Positions 34,476 to 44,224 of a DNA stretch of 64,000 nt are shown here, piece after piece. Position numbers and translations under genes: made by a program. A model generated the notes under the pieces. That model searched no databases. It was not told where the DNA came from and worked only from the letters and a program-made list of their open reading frames with translations. Origin of the DNA: Lewinella sp. LCG006. GTDB taxonomy: Bacteria; Bacteroidota; Bacteroidia; Chitinophagales; Saprospiraceae. Numbering within the stretch: the stretch's first letter is position 1; every line of letters begins with the position of its first letter. Location of the stretch: the NCBI RefSeq assembly GCF_040784935.1, contig NZ_CP160680.1:5375802-5439801 (forward strand). Reading direction: 5' to 3'.

Positions 34476-35658
34476 AGTGACAACAAAGCGTCTTGGTGAT
34501 ATTCTGAACTTTAAGAGAGGCTATGACCTTCCTTCTTATTTGAGAAAAGAAGGTCCATATCCAATTATTAGTTCTGGCGGTATTTCTGGTTACCATAATG
34601 AGTATAAGGTAGAAGGAGAAGGCTTAGTAACAGGTCGATACGGTACGTTAGGTCAAGTCTATTATTTGGATGAAAAGTACTGGCCTCATAATACTGCTTT
34701 ATACGTGACTGACTTCAAGGGAAATTATCCTAAGTATGTCTATTTTCTGATGCAGTGTTTAGGTAATGTAGCAACCTCAGATAAAAGCGCTGTCCCAGGT
34801 GTTAACAGGAATGAATTACACGAACTACAAGTTCCTTATCTCAATTTTAAAAATCAGAAGCTGTCAGCAGACTTATTATTTGATCTAGAATCAAAAATCG
34901 CCCTCAACAACCGCATCAACACGGAGTTGGAGGGGATGGCCAAGTTGTTGTACGACTACTGGTTTGTGCAGTTTGATTTTCCTAACGAAGAAGGCCAGCC
35001 TTACAAGTCTTCTGGCGGGAAGATGGTGTATAATGAGCGGTTGAAGCGGGAGATTCCGGTGGGGTGGGAGGTGTTTAAATTAGAGGATCTTGGTACTTTC
35101 AAAAACGGAATTAATTACGATCCATCAGAAGAAGGTGATACAAAAGCCAGAATTATCAACGTAAGGAACGTCAGTAGTTCATCAATATTTATCGCCAATG
35201 AAGATTTGGATGAAATCTGGCTTAGAGGTGCTAATGTAGAGAAGTATTTAGTAGATGAAAGTACAATATTGATTACAAGAAGTGGTACGCCAGGTGCAAC
35301 TCGGCTGATTGCTGACTATCAAGAAAATACTATTTACTGTGGGTTCATTATTTGTTTCAAAGCATTTGATTTTGACCAAAAAAATGTAATCTTCTATCAT
35401 CTAAAAAATGTAGAAAAATTAATGTCTACCCAGTCAGGTGGCACGATTATGAAAAATGTCAGTCAGGGTACATTGAAGGATATAAAAGTAGTCTTGCCTC
35501 AAAAAGATCAAATGAGAATTGTACGAAATTTCAATCAAGTTTTGAACCCTATTTTCAAAAAAATAAATCAAATTCAACAAGAAAACCAGCACCTCACCTC
35601 CCTGCGGGACTGGCTGTTGCCGATGCTGATTAATGGGCAGGTGCGGGTGGGGGAGTAG
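34468..35658 (+). CDS. hsdS: Type I restriction-modification specificity subunit
   Basis: 396 residues with the usual two target-recognition domains (about 1-135 and 195-340), each followed by a conserved helical spacer (KIALNNRINTELEGMAKLLYDYWF and the C-terminal QENQHLTSLRDWLLPMLINGQV). The DNA coding for the recognition domains is AT-rich, while the spacer DNA is GC-rich like hsdM. That matches known shuffling of target-recognition domains. The recognition sequence cannot be read from the protein. It is the last gene of the hsdRMS operon. Confidence 0.92.
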   Translation: MTRVTTKRLGDILNFKRGYDLPSYLRKEGPYPIISSGGISGYHNEYKVEGEGLVTGRYGTLGQVYYLDEKYWPHNTALYVTDFKGNYPKYVYFLMQCLGNVATSDKSAVPGVNRNELHELQVPYLNFKNQKLSADLLFDLESKIALNNRINTELEGMAKLLYDYWFVQFDFPNEEGQPYKSSGGKMVYNERLKREIPVGWEVFKLEDLGTFKNGINYDPSEEGDTKARIINVRNVSSSSIFIANEDLDEIWLRGANVEKYLVDESTILITRSGTPGATRLIADYQENTIYCGFIICFKAFDFDQKNVIFYHLKNVEKLMSTQSGGTIMKNVSQGTLKDIKVVLPQKDQMRIVRNFNQVLNPIFKKINQIQQENQHLTSLRDWLLPMLINGQVRVGE

Positions 35659-35812
35659 GCCAAGCCTAAAGCATTGTTTGAGAGGGATGGGCTTTTTGAT
35701 CGGCGGGTAAAGGAGAGGAGTGATAATAATGTTTAAAATGTAAAGCAAAGCAGATCAGGGCTTTCTACTTTTATTTATAATACAAGGGGTTTAAAAAACA
35801 GCAATTAACGCG

Positions 35813-37636
35813 ATGGCAGACAATCAAATAGAACTAAGGACCATTACCGAACTACTGGGTTTGAATTTTTATATTCCCGATTACCAAAGGGGCTATCGCT
35901 GGACGCACCAAAACGTCACACAGCTTCTGGAGGATATATGGGAGTACCGGCAAGAGAAAAGTAATGCCAATACCTTTTATTGTTTACAACCTATTGTGGT
36001 CCGTAAGAAAAGCTGGAAGGACGCTTCAGGGAAGGGTGTTGAAGGCTACGAGCTGATAGACGGTCAGCAACGATTGACGACTATCCACCGAATCCTACAC
36101 TATTTGAGCAAAGAGCATCTGAGAATGGATAGTTTAAAAGAGGAATATGGTAAGGAGGTGTACACCTTAGACTATAAAACTCGTCCTGAGACGAAAGCCT
36201 TTTTGAATACCAATACATACAATGATTCTAAGCCGGATTTGTATTACTTAAGTGAAGCGTATCAAACCATAAAAAGCTGGTTCGAGAATGAAGAAAACAT
36301 GATTGGGAGGTCTGGCAAAAATACTTTTTTAGATACGTTGCTACCTGATGTGCAATTGCCTAAAAGTAAAGAAAATTGGCCAGAATGGAGCATACAGGTT
36401 ATTTGGTATGAGATACAGGATAACACCCAAAAAAGTAAAGAGTTATTTACTCGCTTGAACCGGGGTAAGATACCATTGACCAGTGCAGAGCTCATCAAAG
36501 CAAAATTCGTTAATCAAGATAGTTTTAAAGAGCTGGATCAAGATGACAGGATAAAGCGCCGAACACAACTCGTTCAAATATGGGATGAAATAGAGAATCA
36601 GTTAAATAATCCGAAGTTCTGGGCCTTCATATCTAATGCTCCACTGGAGTACTACAGTAGTAAGATTGAATATCTCTTTGATGTAGCTACGGGCAAGAAA
36701 TCAAATGAGAGTGACAAGCTGTACAGCTTTCTTCATTTTTTTGATAAAAAGGAAGATGCTGATTCTTTGTGGGAAAAATGGATAAAGGTTGAGGAAATAT
36801 ATCGCTCGCTCAGGTATTGGTACACTGACAAAAACTTATACCATAAAATTGGCTTTTTGATAGCAACTGGAACGAGTATCCGGGACTTAGTGGCAATAAA
36901 AAAGAACTGGACAAAAGATAGATTTGAGCATGAGATAAATCAGTTAATAGCTAATGCTATACCTGATAATTGGAGCGATTTAGATTATCAAAACAGGAAT
37001 GATACTGAGAAAATCACCAATACATTGCTGCTCACCAATGTAGAGCTCACTAGGTTGAACGAAAATATTAACGACTTCTTCCCTTTCGAGATATATAAAC
37101 GAATTAGCAAAAGCCTAGAGCACATCCATGCGCAAAATATTGAGGGCATTAATGTGAATAAGCAGGAGCAATGGAAAACCTGGCTTACCACTCACCTTGA
37201 TGTTTTGCCATCGGTAGTTAATGATCCAGTAAAAGTGGAAGAAATAACAGAAGCTGTAAATAATGCACTGGATGACCTCAAGTATACTCAGTTTGAAGAA
37301 TTGAGCACTAGGATATTGAACCTTCTACCGAAAGAAGAAGGGGAAGAAGGTGATTACCTGCATAAAATACAAAACCTGGCTCTTCTTGGGATTGAAGAGA
37401 ATATAATGCTTAGCAACTCTGTTTTTGAGGTAAAGCGAAGAAAAATAATTGAACTGGATAAAAAGGGAGCATTTCTTCCTCTTGCTACTCGTCGGATTTT
37501 TCTCAATTATTACGCAGAGGAGTCTTCTCCTAACTATTCTCTTTGGACGAGCCAAGAGCGAAAAAACTACCTACGGGAAATTGAAGAATGCTTAGCTCCA
37601 TATTTGAACTTAAAACTGAAAAACGATGAAGATTAG
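35813..37636 (+). CDS. DUF262-DUF1524 (GmrSD-like) nuclease
   Basis: 607 residues. The N-terminal DUF262 domain (ParB/Srx-like fold) carries DGQQRLTT at 83-90. The C-terminal DUF1524 His-Me-finger domain shows EHIHAQN at 436-442 and NLALLG...N...LSNSVFEVKRRKI from residue 521. Fused GmrS/GmrD-like proteins act as nucleotide-dependent type IV restriction enzymes against modified phage DNA. The gene follows hsdS by 154 bp and overlaps the next DUF262 gene by 11 bp, so the two form a unit within the defence island. Coding sequence is AT-rich relative to hsdM, consistent with transfer. Confidence 0.82.
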   Translation: MADNQIELRTITELLGLNFYIPDYQRGYRWTHQNVTQLLEDIWEYRQEKSNANTFYCLQPIVVRKKSWKDASGKGVEGYELIDGQQRLTTIHRILHYLSKEHLRMDSLKEEYGKEVYTLDYKTRPETKAFLNTNTYNDSKPDLYYLSEAYQTIKSWFENEENMIGRSGKNTFLDTLLPDVQLPKSKENWPEWSIQVIWYEIQDNTQKSKELFTRLNRGKIPLTSAELIKAKFVNQDSFKELDQDDRIKRRTQLVQIWDEIENQLNNPKFWAFISNAPLEYYSSKIEYLFDVATGKKSNESDKLYSFLHFFDKKEDADSLWEKWIKVEEIYRSLRYWYTDKNLYHKIGFLIATGTSIRDLVAIKKNWTKDRFEHEINQLIANAIPDNWSDLDYQNRNDTEKITNTLLLTNVELTRLNENINDFFPFEIYKRISKSLEHIHAQNIEGINVNKQEQWKTWLTTHLDVLPSVVNDPVKVEEITEAVNNALDDLKYTQFEELSTRILNLLPKEEGEEGDYLHKIQNLALLGIEENIMLSNSVFEVKRRKIIELDKKGAFLPLATRRIFLNYYAEESSPNYSLWTSQERKNYLREIEECLAPYLNLKLKNDED

Positions 37637-39860
37637 CTTTACAGAAGTACTCAAGAACAAAATAGAAATTCCGATCATTCAGCGAGATTATGCACAAGGG
37701 CGTAAGGATGATAAAACATCCAAGATTAGAAGAGATTTTTTAGATGTAATTTTTGAGTCCATTGCCACGATCCTCAATAGTTCAGCAAAGAAAAAGCTAG
37801 AATTAGATTTCATCTATGGGTTTAACCAAGAAGGGGATAACTATAAAACATTTACGCCAATTGATGGCCAGCAGCGGTTGACTACGCTTTGGCTATTGTA
37901 CTGGTTTGTTTCTGCTAAAGAGAATGTTGCAGTAGATGAAAAAGCTTTCTTGACTAACTTTGTTTACGAGACCAGGCATAGTACTACCGTCTTTTGCGAC
38001 AAACTACTTGACTTTCAGCCAGGATTTGAGAATCGCAGCATTAAAGCTGAGGTAATGAATCAACCCTGGTACTTTGATACATGGGATTACGACCCGAGTA
38101 TTCAAGCAATGTTGGTTGTCTTAGAGGAGATCGAAGTACGTTACACAGCGCTGGGGGAGGATGATATTTGGAATATTTTAGAAAATGAAAATTGTCCATT
38201 CTACTTCTATAAGCTGGATATGGACAAAGTTGGATTATCTGATGATCTTTATATAAAAATGAATTCGCGCGGTAAGGCGCTAACAGAGTTCGAATATTTT
38301 AAAGCAGGTTTTTCGGATATTATTACCGATGAGAATTTAAAACAGCGCTTTGAAGATTCCGTTGACCGGGAATGGATGGATTGTATTTGGAAAGTTGTTA
38401 AAGAAAGTGAATTCTATAACACGGAGATAGATATTGCATTGACGGTAGATAATAGTTTCTTGAACTTCTTCAACTACTTCACCTATGTGCTGGCACTAAA
38501 GAATGATTTACCTTACAAAGACACGGTAGAATCCTTAGCGGTAATCAAGGAGATATACAAGGATGAAAAAAATCTACTATTTCTATTCGATATTTTAGAC
38601 GCAATTGTTGAACAACAAAACAGTAATAGTACTTTTTGGGATAGTATTTTTTACTACGATAATCAGGATTTTGACCACTCAAAAACACGGTTATTTTTTC
38701 CGCACGAAGACAAAGACTTGTTGCATAGATGCTTGCTGTACTATGATGTCGGACGTGGATTGTCCTATCCTGAACAGCTCTTATTGTATGCTTGCTTAAT
38801 TCACTTAAAAGGCAGCAGTGAAAATTTTCCTAAGAATATTCGAATTGTCAGAAACCTTGTAGCTAACTCCGAAAACGAATTAAGGGAACGTGTATTAGGA
38901 AAGAGTTTCAGTGAATTAGAGGCGTTTATTCTAGACGAGGACTTGGAAAAGGTAAAGAATTTCAAAACAGATCAAATAGAAGAAGAGAAGGGAAAAAGAA
39001 GATTCATTACTCAGAATCCACCTATGGAAAAGGTTATTAACAGCTTAGAGGATAGTGACATTTTTCGAGGCTGTATCTCTATTTTTGATTTGGATGATAG
39101 CTTAAATGAAAGGGCACCAAAGTTTCTGAATATTTTTGACGAGGAAGAAATAAAAACTGACTTCATCAACAGAAGTAATCTGCTATTGTGCTTTGGTGAT
39201 TACTCTCAGAAAGAAGGGAACTGGTATAATTTACTTTCTCCGGCAAGAGTAACGCTTAGACGATTTTTCACTACTCCCGGGTACGGGAAGGAAAAGCAAA
39301 TATTCTCTAATACCAAACCGGTATTGATGGAGTGCTTAGATTTTTTTATACAAAATTCCTCCATTTCTATTGAGCAACATCTGGACAGTACACTGAGTGC
39401 TTATGAGAGTAAACCTAAAGACTGGAAATACTATTTCTTAAAATATCCATCCTTTCGGATAGAGTGTCACGATGGATATTACTGGTGGAATGAAGATACA
39501 GAATACGAATTGTGGAAGATGAGAAGAAAGCGTTTCAATGGTTTCAATTGGCAGCCTTATTTATACGAAATTGTAACAATGATAAATTCAGAAGACGTTA
39601 GATTGGAAAATTATAACTTCCCGTTAGATCTCTCTAATGGGCGAGAACGAGTTAATATTTCAACTATTGAAAAAGGCTTTTTATTTAAAGACGAAGATGA
39701 AGATAATAACGCTAATTCGCTTATTCAGCAATTAATCGAAGATGAAATAATTACAGAGGAAGGGTTACTGGAAGTAGAGCAGAACGATGAAGGGCTCGAC
39801 TTAGAAGACCGAATAGTGAAACTCAAAGAAGTCATTCAGGATATCCTGAATAATGATTAA
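37626..39860 (+). CDS. Second DUF262 protein, partner of the GmrSD-like gene
   Basis: 744 residues. DUF262 N-terminus with IPIIQRDYAQGR and DGQQRLTTLWLLYW (80-92), then NSRGKALTEFEYFKAGF. The C-terminal 450 residues show no HNH signature I can find and match no family I know. An aromatic-rich block (HDGYYWWNEDTEYELWKMRRKR) lies near 620-645. The start overlaps the preceding stop by 11 bp, so translation is coupled. Paired DUF262 genes beside type I restriction loci suggest a two-subunit defence system, but the second protein's job is unknown. Confidence 0.75.
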   Translation: MKISFTEVLKNKIEIPIIQRDYAQGRKDDKTSKIRRDFLDVIFESIATILNSSAKKKLELDFIYGFNQEGDNYKTFTPIDGQQRLTTLWLLYWFVSAKENVAVDEKAFLTNFVYETRHSTTVFCDKLLDFQPGFENRSIKAEVMNQPWYFDTWDYDPSIQAMLVVLEEIEVRYTALGEDDIWNILENENCPFYFYKLDMDKVGLSDDLYIKMNSRGKALTEFEYFKAGFSDIITDENLKQRFEDSVDREWMDCIWKVVKESEFYNTEIDIALTVDNSFLNFFNYFTYVLALKNDLPYKDTVESLAVIKEIYKDEKNLLFLFDILDAIVEQQNSNSTFWDSIFYYDNQDFDHSKTRLFFPHEDKDLLHRCLLYYDVGRGLSYPEQLLLYACLIHLKGSSENFPKNIRIVRNLVANSENELRERVLGKSFSELEAFILDEDLEKVKNFKTDQIEEEKGKRRFITQNPPMEKVINSLEDSDIFRGCISIFDLDDSLNERAPKFLNIFDEEEIKTDFINRSNLLLCFGDYSQKEGNWYNLLSPARVTLRRFFTTPGYGKEKQIFSNTKPVLMECLDFFIQNSSISIEQHLDSTLSAYESKPKDWKYYFLKYPSFRIECHDGYYWWNEDTEYELWKMRRKRFNGFNWQPYLYEIVTMINSEDVRLENYNFPLDLSNGRERVNISTIEKGFLFKDEDEDNNANSLIQQLIEDEIITEEGLLEVEQNDEGLDLEDRIVKLKEVIQDILNND

Positions 39861-39996
39861 CAAATTCACTGAATTTACACTAGATGGGGAATTCATTGAG
39901 CGGTAGAGTGACAAAGGTTGTATCCATTATTATGGTGCGATAATTCGTCCGAAAGGAGAAAAAACCTGATAATTATCTGGAAATAAAATTGATATA

Positions 39997-40536
39997 ATGG
40001 AAAAGATTACTAAGCTCGTTGTACAGGCGTATACTACACCAGCTGGTCTTTTGGGAGTGTTAATCATAATACTTCTTTCTGGCTCTGGCTGTGAAAATAA
40101 TCGTTTTGAAATCACCCAAAGTTCTGGATCAAAAGCTTCTCAAGAACAGCGCTCCTATTTACAGGAGGGGCCTGGTAAAGATTGTCTTCAGTCGTATTTT
40201 CAATCCTATCAATCAGTGGAAATTCGCTTTCCAGAGGATACCTTACAATACTCGGTATATAAGGATAATATTCAGAGCTATTTGATAGCCAAAGGTGTAA
40301 AAGTGACTTATCAGGATACCACAGGAAAAGTTATTACTAAGGTTGTACAAGTTAATCTTTTTCCTGATGAGAACAAGGGTTGTGAGGTAGAGGCAACGGA
40401 ATCGCAAGTACAAGAAAACCATCCGGCAACTGGATCAACTCAGCGTAATACAAAGACACCTGTTGCTCCTGTTACCCCTAAGGCTACCCCCAAGCCTCCA
40501 AGAGAAAAGAGTGCCGCTGAAAGAATTAAGATGTAG
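39997..40536 (+). CDS. Hypothetical lipoprotein
   Basis: 179 residues. A hydrophobic stretch ending IILLSGSGC gives a probable lipobox with Cys31. The body (about 45-130) is a small unknown domain (FQSYQSVEIRFPEDTLQYSVYKDN), and the tail is rich in Pro, Thr and Lys. No family recognised. The same frame stays open past the stop and reads as plausible protein to 40713, so the annotated end may be a nonsense mutation. Confidence 0.6.
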   Translation: MEKITKLVVQAYTTPAGLLGVLIIILLSGSGCENNRFEITQSSGSKASQEQRSYLQEGPGKDCLQSYFQSYQSVEIRFPEDTLQYSVYKDNIQSYLIAKGVKVTYQDTTGKVITKVVQVNLFPDENKGCEVEATESQVQENHPATGSTQRNTKTPVAPVTPKATPKPPREKSAAERIKM

Positions 40537-40713
40537 AAAAGGGGGAACAAAAAGGGCTGTAAGGATTTCCTAGGTGTGATATTGAATGTAGGGAGATTCA
40601 TTGATCTGGAATTCAAGCGTACTTTTGAAAGCTATATCGCAGAAAAAAGAGAAGCACTGGGAGCCAAGTTTGAGGAGCAATACCCTTTGGGAGAGCTCTA
40701 CGATAAATATTAA
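40537..40713 (+). pseudogene. In-frame downstream remnant after the lipoprotein stop
   Basis: Reading on in the same frame from the TAG at 40534-40536 gives 58 sense codons with protein-like composition (FIDLEFKRTFESYIAEKREA, LGAKFEEQYPLGELYDKY) ending in TAA at 40711-40713. There is no ATG start inside. It may be the detached C-terminus of the lipoprotein gene or the tail of another lost gene. Confidence 0.4.
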
Positions 40714-40773
40714 TTACTGCTCGCTGCTTGACCGTATAATGGGTTACGCTGAGCAATAAAAAAATAGTCAGTC

Positions 40774-41367
40774 ATGAAACGTGTTCTGAAGTTCCTATTT
40801 AACGCTGCTCGCACTTTAAGCTTAATCCTGATCCTGGGCTTGCTGGGCCTATCCTTCTACCTCTCATTGGATGAACAGCGGGAGCGGGATTTTTATCAGG
40901 CGCTGGAAAAATACGAAGACCGCCAAGCGGAATTTTCCGGCGATGATAGTGATGACGAAATGAGGATTATGGCCATCGATGAGCCGGCGCTTTCCAACTA
41001 CGAGGCACAGAAGGTCCAAATTCCGGTTAAGGGAGGATCTGCGTACTTACGTCCTTCCCAAATCATGTACATCCATGCCGGTTCTCCAGTTACGATTGTT
41101 ATGAACAACGATAGTACAATAGCAACGACAGAGAGCCTTACCCGCCTCGATCGAATGCTGCAGGATGTAGATGGGGGCTACTTCTTTCGGACCAAGAGTA
41201 CTATTCTCAATTGTAGCTATGTGCTCCAATTTACACGAGAAGGCTCAGAATATAGGGGCCGATACACTTATCAACATGTCGCCAAAATGGAGGACGGCGA
41301 ACAAATAAATGTTTCCAAAGAAAAAGCAGACGAGCTATCCGAGCTGCTGGATAATCTGACGTTTTGA
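40774..41367 (+). CDS. Membrane-anchored LytTR-domain protein
   Basis: 197 residues. An N-terminal transmembrane helix (about 13-30) is followed by an acidic coiled linker (about 33-65) and a domain resembling LytTR DNA-binding domains (about 78-155: IPVKGGSAYLRPSQIMYIHA, FFRTKSTILNCSYVLQF). LytTR domains bind pairs of short boxes spaced by two helical turns. Exactly such a pair of direct repeats starts directly after this gene. The orientation of a single helix would leave the DNA-binding part in the cytoplasm. The domain call rests on motif pattern only. Confidence 0.6.
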   Translation: MKRVLKFLFNAARTLSLILILGLLGLSFYLSLDEQRERDFYQALEKYEDRQAEFSGDDSDDEMRIMAIDEPALSNYEAQKVQIPVKGGSAYLRPSQIMYIHAGSPVTIVMNNDSTIATTESLTRLDRMLQDVDGGYFFRTKSTILNCSYVLQFTREGSEYRGRYTYQHVAKMEDGEQINVSKEKADELSELLDNLTF

Positions 41368-41407
41368 TTTTCAACTCCGCATTTAGACTTTTCAACTCCG
41401 CATTTAG
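41368..41407 (+). repeat. 19-bp direct repeat, 21-bp period (possible LytTR site)
   Basis: TTTTCAACTCCGCATTTAG occurs at 41368-41386 and again, identical, at 41389-41407. The 21-bp period fits a LytTR dimer. It starts at the stop codon of the membrane LytTR-like gene and lies 130 bp before the small gene at 41540. Confidence 0.6.
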
Positions 41408-41539
41408 TACATTGGGAATACGGGTATTGCCTGTTCGGTGGAACTTCCTCAAATTAGTACTCGATAGCCACTTTCACCTGAAGGTTCTTGAGCATTCAGT
41501 GTAGAGTAGCAACTAATTTTTTTGAAAAAATAAAGTATT

Positions 41540-41701
41540 ATGTCTGACAAAAATCAATCTTCGAACAACGGAGGAAATGACCAGTATTCTAAAGAAGAGC
41601 TAGACAACCACGCCAATCAGCTCAACGCTAACAATGATGCCTACTGGCAAGCCAGGGGCGAAGAGGAAAGGCCAGAGGATTGGGAAGAGAAAGAGGAGTA
41701 A
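41540..41701 (+). CDS. Small acidic Asn-rich protein
   Basis: 53 residues: MSDKNQSSNNGGNDQYSKEE, then LDNHANQLNANNDAYWQARG and an acidic tail ending in EEKEE. Short disordered proteins with the NHANQ.N.NN.AYW.SRG pattern recur in Bacteroidota to my recollection, but no function is known. It is preceded by the 21-bp-period repeats and followed by a hairpin, which supports a real transcription unit. Confidence 0.6.
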   Translation: MSDKNQSSNNGGNDQYSKEELDNHANQLNANNDAYWQARGEEERPEDWEEKEE

Positions 41702-41713
41702 ATTAGGAGATGA

Positions 41714-41743
41714 TTGGGAAATCGGAAATTTTCCGATTTCCCA
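41714..41743. terminator. Palindromic hairpin between convergent genes
   Basis: TTGGGAAATCGGAAA and TTTCCGATTTCCCAA form a nearly perfect palindrome with no real loop. It lies between the small plus-strand gene and the minus-strand TPR gene and could terminate both. Confidence 0.65.
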
Positions 41744-41773
41744 ACTATAGCGGTCACTTTTCAGATAATTTCC

Positions 41774-44083
41774 TCAAAATACCGGCTCGTTTAAACGCTG
41801 TTGTAGCTCGTAAATGTCTCTGGATTTATAGTTTTTTTGCGGTATAACTCCTTTCACTAAAGCTAATGCTATTTTGTTGAGTGATGCCGCTTGATCTTTG
41901 TTCCCCAATTGGTAATGCAAATCTGCGAATGTGTGATAAGCCGTCGCTTTATCCACCTTCAGACTGGGAGCAAGAGGTGTTTTTTGCTGCTCAAAATACG
42001 CGTCTAGTATTTTTATTTGCTGTTGAGCCAAGGCTAAATCTCTCGCACAGTGAGCGTAAGTAAGTAGGACTAAAGCTTGATTGTGTATTTCTCTTGACTG
42101 TGAGGCTTCATCTAGCGAAGCTATGTATTGTTGGAGGGTGGGCATGAGTTTTTCTGCTGCCTCACATTCTCCAGATTTAGCTAACATTTTAATTTTACTA
42201 TCTGTCAGCACAATCAAATCTTCGGTTGCTGCAGCCCCTCGCTCGTATAACTTGTGAGCAATAATCAGGGCCGAATCGACTGACTTTGTGGCCCTTTTGT
42301 AATCTTTTGTGGCGTAATAGTATTCAGTCTGGTCAAAATGACTTTTTAAAAATTCCCAATGTAATGGATCGTTGTTTAACAAGATTAGCTTAAGTCTTCT
42401 CGACTCATTTAGATGCTCATATGCTTGGTCATGTTCACCGAGCTGCATATAGATGCTGTGCAGTGTACTGTGGGCTGTGGCTAGAGCAAGAGTATCTATG
42501 GGCTCTTGTGCGGCAAAATTTTGGACTGTTTTTTTCCCATAACGAAGTGCCTCTTCGAGTTTACTCGGGCTACTTTTTAAGATGAAAGCAATATTATGAT
42601 AGGCGTGCCCTAGTTGAAAATGACCAGGAGGAAGCAAGGCTTTCCTGATCTCTAAGATTCGGATTTGGTACTCTAAGGCCTGTGGGAAATCCCCGATGAG
42701 AAGATAGTACTTGGAAAAGAGATTGAGGGTCTGCGCAATGGAGGGGTGGATTTGCGGATAAACCCGCTCTTCTATGCATAGGGCTTCATCTAAACGGGCC
42801 TTAGCTTTATCCATATTTCTAACTTCCATATCCATTGATGATAGATTTACCAATCCTGTCGCCTTAAGCATGCTGTCTACTCTTGATAATTGACCTTTGG
42901 CTTCCAAAAGGTGGAGTGATTCTTCTTGGGCATTCCGTGCTTTGTGCATGTCCCTATTTGAGAAATGGGCGGTAGCTAAGCTGTTATAATAAAATGGCAG
43001 AATGGTATCTGCGGAAGTGCCTGGCGCTTTATTTACCTCCATTATAGCCTGTTCTATCAATTCAATAGCTTTGGGGGCATTGCCATGATAAGCAGCTTGA
43101 ATATTACCTAGTTGCTCTAATGCTTGTGCCCTAGTAAAGTTTGAACAATACAAACTATCACTAATTGTTCTAGCCCGAGAGGCAAAAAAATCGGAGCGTT
43201 TGCACTGTCCAATATACCAGAGTAATCTTGACCAATATAAATAATTGGCTACTGCTTCACAATCGTTGCCCATTTGTTTGACTTCAATCTGATCGAATAA
43301 CTCATCTGCTGTTTTGAAATTTCCTTGGTCATAGGCCGCAATGGCACCAATAAGGAGAACCAAGTCTTTTATTTGTCTAATTCCCTTTTCCTGACGAAAT
43401 TCGATGGGGTTGATTGCCTTAAGATCAATTTCTTGGTGTTGAGCGGCCATTCCCATAAATATAGAAGGATCTACAATGGCCAGATGCATGTTAGCCGGAG
43501 GTTGATTAGAGCCTTGTGGGGCATCTGAGTAGTAACCCCATACCGCAAAATTCACGCAGCGCTTGCTTATCTCTTTTATATTATCCTGGATTGCTCCACG
43601 TGAGAAGTATTTATTGGTTTTGAACATCGCTACCTCCAAAGGTAGATTGTACTTATGCTTGATCTCATTCAGTTCATCCATGATTGCGCTTTGAAAATCA
43701 TAGCTTCCCGCTACAGATTCAGCGTAAGACAAAAATGGATAAATTACAATGGTGTAAACAGTGTCCTCTGTGTCGCAAAAATTAAGGTGTTTGTCCTCCA
43801 TTTTTATGAGATGCTGACTCCACAAAATGTTTCCACCATAAGCTAATAAAGCGGACAGTAAGAGAACAATCGGTATCACAATGGATTTAGGCAAATTTAA
43901 GAGATTAGTTATTTTATTAATGACCCCTTGGTTAATATGTTTGCCAACGGCCACGTTTCCTTCGCCAGTATTGATTATTTTAGTTTCAGTGTTCTTATTA
44001 GAAGTTTTGTTCCGAAAGGCAAGAATAAGGCCAATAATTGAAGCTAGGCTTGCGATAATTGAAATCAAAGTGAAAGTGTCCAT
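41774..44083 (-). CDS. Membrane-anchored TPR protein
   Basis: About 769 residues from the ATG at 44083 (an upstream start in the same frame would add 22 unlikely residues). It has an N-terminal transmembrane helix (about 3-22), a GEGNVAVGKHINQG stretch, a second helix (about 70-90), an extracytoplasmic domain, and then a long array of tetratricopeptide repeats (about 250-750) including kinesin-light-chain-like units (YNSLATAHFSNRDMHKARNA, LGHAYHNIAFILKSS). Probably a scaffold or sensor in the envelope. No kinase or protease domain follows. It stands alone. Confidence 0.75.
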   Translation of the reverse strand: MDTFTLISIIASLASIIGLILAFRNKTSNKNTETKIINTGEGNVAVGKHINQGVINKITNLLNLPKSIVIPIVLLLSALLAYGGNILWSQHLIKMEDKHLNFCDTEDTVYTIVIYPFLSYAESVAGSYDFQSAIMDELNEIKHKYNLPLEVAMFKTNKYFSRGAIQDNIKEISKRCVNFAVWGYYSDAPQGSNQPPANMHLAIVDPSIFMGMAAQHQEIDLKAINPIEFRQEKGIRQIKDLVLLIGAIAAYDQGNFKTADELFDQIEVKQMGNDCEAVANYLYWSRLLWYIGQCKRSDFFASRARTISDSLYCSNFTRAQALEQLGNIQAAYHGNAPKAIELIEQAIMEVNKAPGTSADTILPFYYNSLATAHFSNRDMHKARNAQEESLHLLEAKGQLSRVDSMLKATGLVNLSSMDMEVRNMDKAKARLDEALCIEERVYPQIHPSIAQTLNLFSKYYLLIGDFPQALEYQIRILEIRKALLPPGHFQLGHAYHNIAFILKSSPSKLEEALRYGKKTVQNFAAQEPIDTLALATAHSTLHSIYMQLGEHDQAYEHLNESRRLKLILLNNDPLHWEFLKSHFDQTEYYYATKDYKRATKSVDSALIIAHKLYERGAAATEDLIVLTDSKIKMLAKSGECEAAEKLMPTLQQYIASLDEASQSREIHNQALVLLTYAHCARDLALAQQQIKILDAYFEQQKTPLAPSLKVDKATAYHTFADLHYQLGNKDQAASLNKIALALVKGVIPQKNYKSRDIYELQQRLNEPVF

Positions 44084-44224
44084 AGTAATAGTCTTTTTGA
44101 TTAGGGATAAATAGAATTCACGCAAGAGCACACCTGTGATTTGGTGCAATAGAAAGACTATCCAGCTTGCATCAGCAGACCGTATTAGTCATTTCTATCA
44201 CGTTTGAGTTTACAAGCCTGTTGA

